From Rudanella paleaurantiibacter (GTDB lineage Bacteria; Bacteroidota; Bacteroidia; Cytophagales; Spirosomataceae), in assembly GCF_009184635.1 (NCBI RefSeq), contig NZ_WELI01000014.1:1-64000 (forward strand): a DNA stretch of 64,000 bases, read 5' to 3'. This document shows positions 27,613 through 37,800 of the stretch, piece by piece. A model generated the notes under the pieces. The model was not told where the DNA came from. It worked only from the letters and a program-made list of their open reading frames with translations, and searched no databases. Numbering within the stretch: position 1 is the stretch's first letter; the number at the start of each line of letters is the position of its first letter. Position numbers and translations under genes: made by a program.

Positions 27613-27869
27613 AAAACCTGTAAGTTGGGAGCCTGGTGCCGTCTTGAAGACCTTGTAGGTTTAGGACCTCGCACCTACTGAATTAATTTTAGTTATATAG
27701 TTGCGGTGTGTGAGGGAAAATGGCTGCCGCTTAAGGCTTCGGCAGGCTCAACCTTCCGCAACCCGGGCTGACATCCGTTTCAGAGCTGCTCGTCGGCCAT
27801 AATCGGCAGCAACTATTTGCTTTATAAATAATTGGGATGTGTATAGTCTATAACCCACGCTAGTTTAGT
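27613..27869. other. Intergenic stretch before the glycosylase-like gene
   Basis: No gene seen. The DNA turns AT-rich toward 27870 and probably holds the promoter of the next gene, but no clear TAnnTTTG element stands out. Confidence 0.4.
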
Positions 27870-29024
27870 ATGGAACAGCACCACGAAGTTGTGTTTTCTT
27901 TGTTGGGAGAGGGAGGGAGCCTGGCTATAAGCCGTGTTGACAATTCTACCACCCCTACCTTTTATTATCACCATAACGAAACGGGATGGGATGAAACGGA
28001 GGATGTTCAACGGGTAACCAAGTATCGTAGCTTCATAGAGGCCTTCGCTCAAATCGATAGTCGCTACCCCTGGCATCGGCTATTCCCCAAATGGATTCAT
28101 ATCGATTACTACGATTTAGTGCGGTCCGCTCTACTGTACCTATTAAATCGACGTCGCGAAACGGCCGCAATCTCATACAGCTTACGACAGTACGAAAACT
28201 TGCTTGGTATCCGCTTACAAGTTCACAATGGCCAATGGACGTATCTGGCAGAATATAGCCTGGCCCCAGTGCGGCCGCTGACCATCGAGCCAGTATCGGC
28301 ACGCCTGGAGGGATGGCACCATGAGTTGGTGTCTCTTTGGAAAAATCAGGAGCTGTCTGCTATCGTTCCGATGATTTATCCTGAGCCGGTACCCAATTCA
28401 CTTTTATACGTTGGGATAAATCCATCTTACAATGCACAGGATATCCGGAATGTTTTAAAGCGAACTGATTACGCGAATCAGTTCGCTACAGATCAGGCGG
28501 TAGATGATTTCTTTCGGTTTGATTTAGGCATAGTATCCGAAAGAATACCCGATTTACAGGCTATTCAACGGCTGCACCATGACAAACTTCCCTATTTTGC
28601 CCGGCATCGTAAAACGGCCGATCTACTGGGCATGGGTTGGGAGCAGGCTGACTTGTTTCAGCTACGAAAGTCCAAACAGGACGAGTTTACCCAGCTCATA
28701 ACACAGCCCCCCTATGTGGGTTTTGCTAAGGAACAGTTGAGGTTATTCTTCGCCCTTCTGGAAATACAGCAACCGCGAATCATTATTGCCGCCAATGGAG
28801 CTGTTACCAAATTCTTCAGGGGGCGTTCACCAGAGTATAACCCACTGGCTCCTGATTTCTATATTCAACCAACAGATTTGCCCAATGTGGTTATCCTGTC
28901 CCACAACACCTTGACAGTACCCGTCATTTTAAGTAGCCAGTTCACACACTACATGAGCCCCGAACGGAAGAGTACGAAAATTGAGCAGGAGGTGGCACTT
29001 GTATGGGCCTTCCTAGGGCAATAA
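27870..29024 (+). CDS. Uracil-DNA-glycosylase-fold protein
   Basis: A 384-residue protein. The C-terminal half has the marks of the UDG superfamily: L-L-Y-V-G-I-N-P-S near residues 179-187 (motif 1, closest to the G-I-N-P of Mug/TDG), a central I-I-I-A-A-N-G-A near 303, and V-I-L-S-H-N-T near 341 in the place of motif 2. The N-terminal 170 residues are unlike known glycosylases. Some members of this superfamily defend against phage by removing modified bases (Brig1 type). It stands alone after the scar, between defence genes, and a helper or sensor role for modified DNA is plausible but unproven. The classical motif 1 aspartate is absent, so base specificity cannot be read. Confidence 0.6.
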   Translation: MEQHHEVVFSLLGEGGSLAISRVDNSTTPTFYYHHNETGWDETEDVQRVTKYRSFIEAFAQIDSRYPWHRLFPKWIHIDYYDLVRSALLYLLNRRRETAAISYSLRQYENLLGIRLQVHNGQWTYLAEYSLAPVRPLTIEPVSARLEGWHHELVSLWKNQELSAIVPMIYPEPVPNSLLYVGINPSYNAQDIRNVLKRTDYANQFATDQAVDDFFRFDLGIVSERIPDLQAIQRLHHDKLPYFARHRKTADLLGMGWEQADLFQLRKSKQDEFTQLITQPPYVGFAKEQLRLFFALLEIQQPRIIIAANGAVTKFFRGRSPEYNPLAPDFYIQPTDLPNVVILSHNTLTVPVILSSQFTHYMSPERKSTKIEQEVALVWAFLGQ

Positions 29025-29043
29025 TAGGTTTTGGGGAAGTAGG

Positions 29044-31803
29044 CTACTTTCTGCTTGGCAGTAAGTTTGGCCAGTAATGACTGGCAAACTCATAGAGCAC
29101 GTCCAATGCCAGGGGCCCGCCGAGCGCAAACGCCTTCCGCAGAAAGCGCTGCTCAGCCGCAATCTGCCTAATCCGGTGGATAATATCTGTGGTTTTGCGG
29201 TGGTTTCGCCGGGCATTCTTAAACCGGTCATGGTATATTGACTCCACGGTAGCAAAAGGAGGCACTTCACCATCAAGACTCAGACATATGCCCGCGAAAT
29301 TACACGCATACCCATGAGTGAATGCAAATTTGAGGTGGTTTTCACAGTTTCTAAGCCACTGAGTATAGGCATCAGTACCCGGCAAAATAGCCGTTGGCCA
29401 CCCCTGGTGAAACAGGAAACCATAATAACAGGCAATGAGGAAATGTGCTTCCCGAAAACGTTGGTCGCGCGGCCTAAACTGCCGGTGCGAAGCCCCGGCC
29501 GTGGTGTGCATAAACCGGTTTGCCTCCCCCCTTTGGTAACTAATCACCCCACCTCCGTTTGTATCTTCATCCGTCAGTCGTTTTAGCTCAGCTTTAAACC
29601 GCTTATCGTTCGGATGCAGAAAATAGAAGTTCTCCTGTTTAGGGCTAAACGTTTGGCGTTCTAACCGCGATAATACCACGTTTTTACCCTGAATTCGAGC
29701 TCCATTTCGCCACAACGACTGTCCGTACAAAATCTCAATCGAGTGCAGATCTGACTTATCGGCCATTACAGACAGAAATATTTCCAGAAAACCGTGTTCG
29801 TCACTAGACAGTGACAGCCGCAGCGTTTGCTGGTGGTAGAAAGCAACCCCCTTGTACGTGGTGTTTCCCGCCTGGATGGTCACCGTTCCGTTTTCGTAAA
29901 AGGTGAGCAGATCTCGCTGAATAAAAAACTGATCTTCCTCGTCGCTTTCGTTTTTAAACGAGTAATAGTAAAAATGTCGGCGGTTAAAGGCTTTTTTACC
30001 GCGCGAAGAGTCGGTGCAGAGTTGGTTCAGCACAGGCAATGCTGAATGTTTTTGCAGCCGGTTGGCTACCTCCGCCCAGATCGGCCCATCGGTAAGGTTG
30101 GCCTCCGGTTTCCATTCTTCCATAAAGAAGGTTCGGTCCTCGGCATCGGGCAAATGGGAGAGATTTATCTGGTCAAATGGCACTGAGAGGGGTTTAGGCC
30201 ATGCTTCGCGGGGGAGCAATCGTTTCATTAGCATGCGTCCCGAGACTAGCTTTTTTTCGGTCATGGTTTGGCTGCTAAACATCCCCCGAAAAACCATGCT
30301 TTCCCGGGTCATTCCTTTATCAACTATAAACCGTATTGGCTCTTTACCCGTCACTTCATCGTAATTGGGTCTGAAATAGATCCAGAGCCGATTGGCATTG
30401 ACCCGAACATAGCCTTCAAATCTTGCCTCATTGGGAGGCTGGCGTAAGGAAGCACGGCCATCAGCAAAAATCTCAATCTGGCTGATTTCGAACCGGGCAG
30501 GCACAAACGATAGCCGCATATAGTAACACACATACCTGCCTACAAAGTCTTGCAAACCCGCCCAAGGAGCTGTTTCGGCCTTAGCCAACGACTTCGGAAA
30601 CGTCGCTATCTGATCCAGTATCCGATACCGGATGCGTAATGCATCACGCAACAAGTCGTTTTTAGGCTTGTTACGTTTCGAATCAGATGCCGCGGCCCGC
30701 AGCAATTCCTGCTCAAAAAGTTGGATATCCAACTTTTCAGGAACGTTTTGTAACACCACTAATCCGCTAAATGGCACCGCTGGTTGCTGGGGGGCATCCA
30801 ACTTATACTTCATGTAAGTAAAAACACCATTGCGTTGCCCCAGTTCGTCGGGTTGGCGCTCTATAGTTACCTGCAACTGTATATCCGGATTCCCCTCGGC
30901 TTTCAGAACAATATAAATCGTTCGTCCCTCACTAATAATATTCGGGCCCTCGCCCACGAAAGTATTACGCCCGGCTCTGATTCTGAACTCGTCGCGCTGC
31001 ACCATCACCACTCGGGTCAGTGTAGAGCCCGACCAGGTCAGGGTAGTGTCAGCCAATACAAGTTGTCGTTCAAAATTCAAATGATGGGCCAGGCATCGAT
31101 CGACACGTTCAAGTACTTCTGTCGGTGGCTCGGTACTCTTTGTATCAGATTTGACTTCAATACCCGTCGAGGTTTTCTCTGGCGGTTCAATACCGGTTGT
31201 GGCTTTAGCTTTAGGCCGCAGGAGCTGACTCTCAAGCCGTACCACGCACCGTTTAAGCGTTTGGTTGCTTTTCAGAAACGCTTCGATCGATGAGTAGGGC
31301 GTTTTTTGTCTGGGGATGTATAATTCGAGCGCAAACCTGTTTATATCCGGAAACTTCTTCTGGATAAGTTGCTGGCAATAGGAGAATCCATTTATGTAAT
31401 CGATAGCGGCCTTTATGCGGGTTGCATCAGAACCTTTTGAGAGCGTGGCGCCACCTAAAAGCACGACGATCCGCTCGTACAGAGCCACTGGAATTGGGTC
31501 TGTCAAATTATTGATACACGTACACAACTTTTCCAGAGTCGGAAGCCCCTTGATGTCCAATAACTCCCCGACGTAATTAGACCCACCCGTGCCCCACTCA
31601 TTTGGGAAGGCGACATTGTACTCTTTTATGGCTTTTTTAAGCGTACTGATGCCACGTTTTTTAACCCTCTTTTTCTCGCCATCCACCATTTCTTTGTCAT
31701 CGGCAAACATTTTGACGTAGATAGCCGCCGTCATGATGGTCAGCAAAGCTCGCTTACAGTCGATAGCTGTAGCCGTTTTTGTGAGAAAAGGGGTTGATTC
31801 CAC
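29044..31803 (-). CDS. Large protein with three internal beta-rich repeats, unknown
   Basis: A 919-residue protein that I do not recognise. The N-terminal 200 residues are helical and basic, followed by a T/E/P-rich linker (about 200-230). Three diverged copies of a domain of about 105 residues lie near 240-350, 422-530 and 610-715. Each has a strand pattern like I-F-A-D-G-R-A-S or F-Y-E-N-G-T-V-T, then a (Y/F)-x-G turn, then an L-x-I-x-L/F strand and a final G-containing strand ending in L-x-R. The last 170 residues are helical with conserved-looking H, Y and W residues. It is the only large island gene on the minus strand, placed between the two halves, and could be a regulator, sensor or adaptor. 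Confidence 0.6.
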   Translation of the reverse strand: MESTPFLTKTATAIDCKRALLTIMTAAIYVKMFADDKEMVDGEKKRVKKRGISTLKKAIKEYNVAFPNEWGTGGSNYVGELLDIKGLPTLEKLCTCINNLTDPIPVALYERIVVLLGGATLSKGSDATRIKAAIDYINGFSYCQQLIQKKFPDINRFALELYIPRQKTPYSSIEAFLKSNQTLKRCVVRLESQLLRPKAKATTGIEPPEKTSTGIEVKSDTKSTEPPTEVLERVDRCLAHHLNFERQLVLADTTLTWSGSTLTRVVMVQRDEFRIRAGRNTFVGEGPNIISEGRTIYIVLKAEGNPDIQLQVTIERQPDELGQRNGVFTYMKYKLDAPQQPAVPFSGLVVLQNVPEKLDIQLFEQELLRAAASDSKRNKPKNDLLRDALRIRYRILDQIATFPKSLAKAETAPWAGLQDFVGRYVCYYMRLSFVPARFEISQIEIFADGRASLRQPPNEARFEGYVRVNANRLWIYFRPNYDEVTGKEPIRFIVDKGMTRESMVFRGMFSSQTMTEKKLVSGRMLMKRLLPREAWPKPLSVPFDQINLSHLPDAEDRTFFMEEWKPEANLTDGPIWAEVANRLQKHSALPVLNQLCTDSSRGKKAFNRRHFYYYSFKNESDEEDQFFIQRDLLTFYENGTVTIQAGNTTYKGVAFYHQQTLRLSLSSDEHGFLEIFLSVMADKSDLHSIEILYGQSLWRNGARIQGKNVVLSRLERQTFSPKQENFYFLHPNDKRFKAELKRLTDEDTNGGGVISYQRGEANRFMHTTAGASHRQFRPRDQRFREAHFLIACYYGFLFHQGWPTAILPGTDAYTQWLRNCENHLKFAFTHGYACNFAGICLSLDGEVPPFATVESIYHDRFKNARRNHRKTTDIIHRIRQIAAEQRFLRKAFALGGPLALDVLYEFASHYWPNLLPSRK

Positions 31804-32208
31804 AGGTAGGATATACGATAAGACAGAGACATAACCAGCTGGTTTTTAGCTCTGTATATTTTATGGCAAAGTGAAAAATAGGGTATGTATACTTTAAATC
31901 ATTTAAATTTTTTTAGAGATAATGTTTAAACAAAATAGTACCTGCTTAAAGAACCAACTTGCCCGAAAATTGAAAAATGCACGACCCAAAATGACCAAAT
32001 TTTTTTTGGTAAGTTGTCCAAACAAAGCAAACATACTATTGTAAAAGCCGAAAAATAATGCTATATATTTGTTGCAAGAGTAAAACTTCCAAATAATATG
32101 ACACAGTTGCCATTTTCCATCCGTTGTCTGTAGCGGGAAGTATTCTGCTGGGGACACACACACGGATGTTTGTAATTTTTTTCACCTTACACTATTCCGT
32201 TTGAACCA
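31804..32208. other. AT-rich divergent intergenic region
   Basis: No gene seen in about 400 bases. It separates the minus-strand 919-residue gene from the plus-strand membrane protein and must hold both promoters. It contains several A and T runs but no motif I can assign. Confidence 0.4.
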
Positions 32209-32628
32209 ATGAAAATCCCTAACGCACTCAAACACCACGCGCCAATCATTCTTTGTATTCTGATTGGCTACTCACTCTTCGAGTGTTTCACCTTGTGCCA
32301 GTTGTCGCACATGCCACACCCACTATGGTACACGCTCATGCTGGCCATAGCCTATTACACGCTATGGTTATTGAAACGCAATTATCACCGGCACAAATCA
32401 ACCCCCAACCAGTTGTGGTGGATTCGGGTGGGTATTATTAGCCTTTCGCTAACGCCGTATTTATTGTTTTTAACAACGCTACCAGTTCAGGTTCCAAGCA
32501 AGGCATTTGTCATAGACAGCGGAGCTGTTCAGCCCTTTGTGTTGCTGATTTTTATCGAGAAAATGATCGATATCTGGATCGATATCTCGAAGAAAAAGCC
32601 ACTCAAAGGGCCTGGCAACAAACCCTAA
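32209..32628 (+). CDS. Small membrane protein
   Basis: A 139-residue protein with about four hydrophobic segments: near 12-30 (I-I-L-C-I-L-I-G-Y), 40-57, 73-92 (V-G-I-I-S-L-S-L-T-P-Y-L-L-F-L) and 103-120. The C-terminus is lysine-rich. No family recognised. A terminator hairpin follows 40 bases after the stop, so it is its own transcription unit. It lies within the defence island but need not belong to it. Confidence 0.6.
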   Translation: MKIPNALKHHAPIILCILIGYSLFECFTLCQLSHMPHPLWYTLMLAIAYYTLWLLKRNYHRHKSTPNQLWWIRVGIISLSLTPYLLFLTTLPVQVPSKAFVIDSGAVQPFVLLIFIEKMIDIWIDISKKKPLKGPGNKP

Positions 32629-32667
32629 GTGGGGTATCTGCAAGGTACGAGTTCAATGGGTTGTATG

Positions 32668-32701
32668 AGCCCGGTGTGTTATAAAAAACCACCGGGCTTT
32701 T
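32668..32701 (+). terminator. Intrinsic terminator after the small membrane protein gene
   Basis: Stem AGCCCGGTG (32668-32676) and CACCGGGCT (32690-32698) followed by TTT. The GC-rich stem with a short T-run fits rho-independent termination on the plus strand. Confidence 0.75.
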
Positions 32702-33154
32702 GATTTATAATACATTATTTATCAACCCCTTACAATCCATCCAAACCCCCAGGGCATTCGAGTCTGTCTCGTGAGTACTGCTCCCGCCCCCCCCCCCTGT
32801 CGGACCTGCTCGAACGGTTGCGCACTCGCTTTTTGGAATAACTAATTGTTTGAGCAGACTATTGACCGTGTACAAGACCTGACAGCTCCCTAGTGCTACC
32901 GACCGACTCCTACACCCACTATCAGAACGGCAACGTATCTACGTATCCATAAGTCTGGTCAGAATAGCACCATTCATTCTTGCGCATGAGAGTCCAACGG
33001 AATTAGCTGGGGCCGACGTAAAAAGAATGAAGCGTCTCGGGTACTAAAACGGGAAATCCGACAGAAAACTACGGGGGATTTCACGTGGTGCTTTTGCTAG
33101 CATGAGGAGTACTTCGCCACTGACAAAAAAACACTCACTTTCTATTCAATCCTG
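32702..33154. other. Gene-poor stretch with a C homopolymer
   Basis: No supported gene. A run of eleven C occurs at 32787-32797; such runs can slip or be assembly artefacts. The rest resembles degraded sequence. Confidence 0.4.
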
Positions 33155-34801
33155 ATGAAACTCCTCTACGCATGGCTTTCGGTACTACTGATTGGCACAA
33201 GTACCCGCGCACAAACACCTACTGATGAACTACTTGACGCCTCGAAGGTGAGGCAGAAGATCATTTTATGGCCAGACTTTACACAGAAAGACCCGTTATT
33301 TAAGTTTGAACTGGACGAATCAAAGGGAACCGAAACAGCAAAACCACTTTCAGGTAGCGTAACTTTCGCTGTTAGCCTGAAAGACAAATCGGTGAACGTC
33401 GTCACGCCATTTTACAACCCACTCCGCTTTTCCCTGACCGTGAGCGACACTTCTTTGATTGATCCCAGCTATCAGAGTGTCTCGGATCACGTAAACGGAA
33501 TAACGGCTATACTTAAAGAGACGGGTTTAACAATTCCTTCCCAATCAATCTCAGATTTCGAGAACCATGGATTCAAAGACCTGGCAACAGGGCGGTTTTC
33601 GATGATTATCGGAGAAGCAGGCGGCTCGGTGCAGGGTGCAGCAGCTGCCGAAACCTTAGACCTTCAATTAGGTGAATTAGCGGAGTGGGGTTACTTGGCA
33701 GCGTCTGTCAGTCTGGACTGCATAAACCTGCAATCACCCACTATAAAATGGCTAATTGGGTTAGATAAAGAATTTTCAAAGACTACGTTCAACCATGATT
33801 TAACGGATGTACTGGAAAGACTCAAAGAAGCCGAAAGCCTAAACGAGTTTAAACGAATTCGGACAGACCTCACGAAAACACTCAAAGACCTTAAAAAACT
33901 CAACGAAACGAATCATCGTAAGCTGAGCAATTTTGTTGAAGCAGTCGCCACACAAGACTTTATCACGATGGGAAGTAGCAACACTGTTTGTGAGGCATTT
34001 GGCGATTATTCAAAACTCGTTTTTAAACGGGTGGTTGAAACTCTGCAAACAAAGCAAAAAAAACGCGAACAGCTAATCACCATAGCGGTTAATCTGGATG
34101 AATCGCTCGAACAAATATTGAACAAAACCGGCCTTGTAAACACCGCCAATGGTACCCAATCAACCAATTCGTTCATTCTGGGTACGTACCGGGTTTCGTT
34201 TGATAAAATGAGCGACCTGACGTTGGTGATGCGAAAACGAGAGGTGGACTTCTCGGCCGATCAGCCAGAAATAAACGAGTTGAACGAGAAGATCACAGCT
34301 AAAATCCGGTTAAGGGCCTACCGTCGGTTGATTCCAGAATTCTCGATTGGAACCTATTACTCGAGTCTTACCTATAATTTATACAACGCTAAAGTCAGTT
34401 CTAAAGTCCTCAGTAGTAGTCTGGTCGAAACCGCTACCACCGTCGATTCCGTTGTAGGACGCGATAAAAACCCTATGGTTCTGGCCGGGATGTTGAACCT
34501 GACGCTCAATACGTATTCGGGTGAAGCACACCCTGTGTTTCAGTTTGGGGTAGGCACAGGCAAAGGACGACCCAGTATTCTGCTGGGTGGTGGAGTTCGG
34601 TTCCGGCGAGCAAATCCCCTGGTCATTTCGTTGGGTGTAATCTGGGCGTGGAAAAAAGAACTGAATGAACTTAAGTTGGGACAAACGATCAGCGGGCAGT
34701 CCCAAATCGACAACGATCTGAAGTACCAGGGATTCTGGGAACCTTTTAGAAATCGCCCCCAATTTTACGCAGGTCTCCAGTACGCGTTCAAGAGTAAGTA
34801 G
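33155..34801 (+). CDS. Secreted protein, probable outer-membrane beta-barrel C-terminus
   Basis: A 548-residue protein with a signal peptide (M-K-L-L-Y-A-W-L-S-V-L-L-I-G-T-S, cleavage after T-R-A-Q at about 20). Residues 210-330 are charged and helical, probably coiled coil (many L, K and E). The last 170 residues have alternating hydrophobic strands (Y-R-R-L-I-P-E-F-S-I-G-T-Y-Y, G-V-R-F-R, V-I-S-L-G-V-I-W-A-W) and end F-Y-A-G-L-Q-Y-A-F, as in outer-membrane barrels. No family recognised. It precedes the giant helicase by 78 bases on the same strand. An envelope protein beside defence helicases is unusual; co-transcription is possible but unproven. Confidence 0.6.
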   Translation: MKLLYAWLSVLLIGTSTRAQTPTDELLDASKVRQKIILWPDFTQKDPLFKFELDESKGTETAKPLSGSVTFAVSLKDKSVNVVTPFYNPLRFSLTVSDTSLIDPSYQSVSDHVNGITAILKETGLTIPSQSISDFENHGFKDLATGRFSMIIGEAGGSVQGAAAAETLDLQLGELAEWGYLAASVSLDCINLQSPTIKWLIGLDKEFSKTTFNHDLTDVLERLKEAESLNEFKRIRTDLTKTLKDLKKLNETNHRKLSNFVEAVATQDFITMGSSNTVCEAFGDYSKLVFKRVVETLQTKQKKREQLITIAVNLDESLEQILNKTGLVNTANGTQSTNSFILGTYRVSFDKMSDLTLVMRKREVDFSADQPEINELNEKITAKIRLRAYRRLIPEFSIGTYYSSLTYNLYNAKVSSKVLSSSLVETATTVDSVVGRDKNPMVLAGMLNLTLNTYSGEAHPVFQFGVGTGKGRPSILLGGGVRFRRANPLVISLGVIWAWKKELNELKLGQTISGQSQIDNDLKYQGFWEPFRNRPQFYAGLQYAFKSK

Positions 34802-34879
34802 TTTTAAGGCAGCAAAAGGTACTCTAAGCAAGCAAAGGGTTGTATTTTTGTCGATACGACCTTTTGCCCTTAATGCCCA

Positions 34880-37800
34880 ATGCTTCCACTCCATCAGGCT
34901 TTTGAAGTTCAGGAATCCATATTAGCGTACCTGCGGGCCACCTTCGGCTTTCGGGAGCCCGCCGTCCGGCAAGCCTTCGATCAGTTTCTGCTCCACCCTG
35001 AGCAGGGCATCCTCAAAGGTCCCTACATCTCCATTCGCCTGCCTTTTGTGCGGGCGAGCGAGAGCGACGGAATTCCCCTGACCATCAGGCCCCCGTTTCC
35101 GCCCTTCGACCATCAGCTACGGGCTTTCCGGCGGCTGTCGACCCAACAGGGGCACCACCCCCAGCCTACCCTGCTCACCACCGGAACCGGTTCGGGTAAA
35201 ACCGAGTCGTTTCTGTATCCCATTCTGGATTACTGCTACCAAAACCGGCACCGGCGGGGCATCAAAGCCATTATCCTGTACCCCATGAACGCCCTGGCCA
35301 CCGATCAGGCGGGGCGCGTGGCAGAGATCATTCATAGTGACGACCGGTTACGCGGGCAACTCACAGCCGGTTTGTTTATTGGTCTGGGCACCAGCAAAAA
35401 AGAATACTCCGTGCAGATGCTGCCCGACCGGGTTATCGAAAACCGCGACAGTATTCTGGATAGCCCGCCCGACATCCTGCTCACCAATTTCAAGATGCTT
35501 GATCAGGCTCTGATGCGCGATCAGCTGGCCCGGCTCTGGCAGGATAACGAAGCCGACCCTAGCCTGTTGCAGTTTCTGGTGCTCGACGAACTGCACACCT
35601 ACGACGGAGCCCAGGGCAGCGATGTAGCCAACCTTATCCGGCGCTTACGGTTGCGGCTCAACCTGCCCGACAGTACCCTTTGCCCGGTGGGCACCTCAGC
35701 GACGCTCGGCTCCGGCCCCGACGCCCTGCAACAACTATGCGACTATGCCGGCACCTTGTTCGGCGTCCGGTTCGACCCGGCCACGGCCGTACTCACCGAA
35801 AAACGGCTGGAACTTGACACTTTTTTTTGCCAACCCCGCCACGACCTGGACGATTTTATCCCCCGCCCCACTGTGCTCGGGGGTAGTCAGTTTGCCCTGT
35901 CCGACACCCCTGAGCAGTACCGGCAGCGGCAACAAACCCTCTGGCAGCTGCCGGCCAACCTGACCCCGGCCGACCTTAGCCGGGAGTTGCTTCGCTTACG
36001 GGTGGTGTACGATCTGCTATCCATTTGCCATACAGGGCAGCCCACGTTAACAGCCGTACTGAGCCAATTGGCTCAGATCAATCCCGATGTGGCTCGGCTC
36101 AGTGCGGCCCATCAGGAAGGGGTTGTATTGTCGCTGCTCACCTTACTGTCGGTGGCCAAACTTCCCGACGCCGAGAAGTTTCCGCTGGTGTATGTGCAGG
36201 TGCACTTATGGGTACGCGCCCTGAGCGGGGTGCTGCGCGAAGTGGGCGAGCAACCCGTTTTTCGGTGGGGCAGCAACCCCACCGAACCCGGGCAGCCGAG
36301 TGCGTTGCCGCCCTGGTTTTGCCGGGACTGCGGGGCAAGTGGCTGGCTGGCAGTAAAACACGATAACAAGAACCGTTTCGAAAATGACCCGGCCGATGTC
36401 TATGAGAAATTTATCAGCGGTCGCAACAATAAGCACCTCTACCTGATCAACACCAACACGGAGGAGCATCAGCCTATTGATGAGTTTCAAGCCACCGACG
36501 CCCTACAGCGTTGGGTAAGCCACGAGAGCCTGGAGTTTTTCAACGAGCCGGCTCCGGACCACACCAAGCCGGGCCGGACCAACCTGCTGGCCCTAAAACG
36601 GATTGATGCCAAAGGCCGGTTTGAGCCCGTTTGCCCGGAGTGCGGCAGTCGGCACACGCTCGCCCTGATTGGTACAGGCGTGGCTACGCTCTCGTCGGTA
36701 ACGGTCAGTCAGATCTTATCCACTGACCTGGACACCCACCCCGATCAGGAGCGAAAAGTGCTGGCCTTTACCAACAGTGTGCAGGATGCTGCCCATCAGG
36801 CCGGTTTTTTGGAAGCCCGTAATTACCGCTTCACCTTCCGAACGTCGTTGCAACGGGTCATCAACGAGGCCCTGGTCAAAAGCGGCAACCCCACGGGCAC
36901 GCTCACCCTGGCCAACCTGTCCGAACAGTTCAAGACCTTCTGGAAGCAGCATGCCGACCCCACGGGTCAGCAGCCACTCGACGCGTATTATTACCGCTTT
37001 TTCCCAACGGACTACCTCGGCCGCGCCCGACTCGACGACTACCGGCTACCGGGCCGTCAGGGTTTTCTGCCGCGCTTCGAGCAGGAATTCGATTGCCGGA
37101 TTGACTGGGAAGTTGCGGCCGAATTTGGGTATAACGCACTCATTGGCCGAACGCTTGAAAAAACCGGCTCAGCCGGTGTGGTGTTTGACGAGAGCCTGAT
37201 TCTTCAGGTAGCCGAACAACTACGCCCCTGGCTGATCGACAATCAAATGGAAGCGGTTGAGCCTGCTTTACTCCCCTTCTTCATTAACCTGCTGTTACAC
37301 CGGCTGCGCACAAGAGGGGGGATTGTTCACCCGTTTATGGATAAATTCCGACGCGGAAAATTTGACTTGTTTGAACTGAACTGGCGGAAGGATGGACGCC
37401 ATTTCCTGAACCCTTACTTTGGCCGAAATACCCGGCGAGTCCGGTTGCTGACTGCCCAACCAGCAACGGCCGACAGCCTGGATAGCACGTTTTCTTCGAA
37501 AGGTAACAACTACTTTCACGCTTATTTTCGGAAAACGTTTCAGATGGCCCCCTCCCACCCTAATGCGGTCAATGCGTTTTACGAACAACTGATTACAGCA
37601 TTGACTGACACTGGTTTACTCGACGCCATACCGGCAACCGATAAGTATCAGACGTTAAGTCATGGATTAATTACCAGTGCATTACGGGTTGGAAAAACCG
37701 TGCAGAAACATCAATGCAATCGGTGTGGGCATACGCTGACAACCCATACGACGGATACACTGACGGATGGAGGCCGGTGCCTGACCTTTCGCTGCACAGG

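Noticed and set aside
32787-32797. Run of eleven C as a phase-variation switch
   Set aside because: It is not in or near the start of a supported gene; an assembly artefact is as likely.
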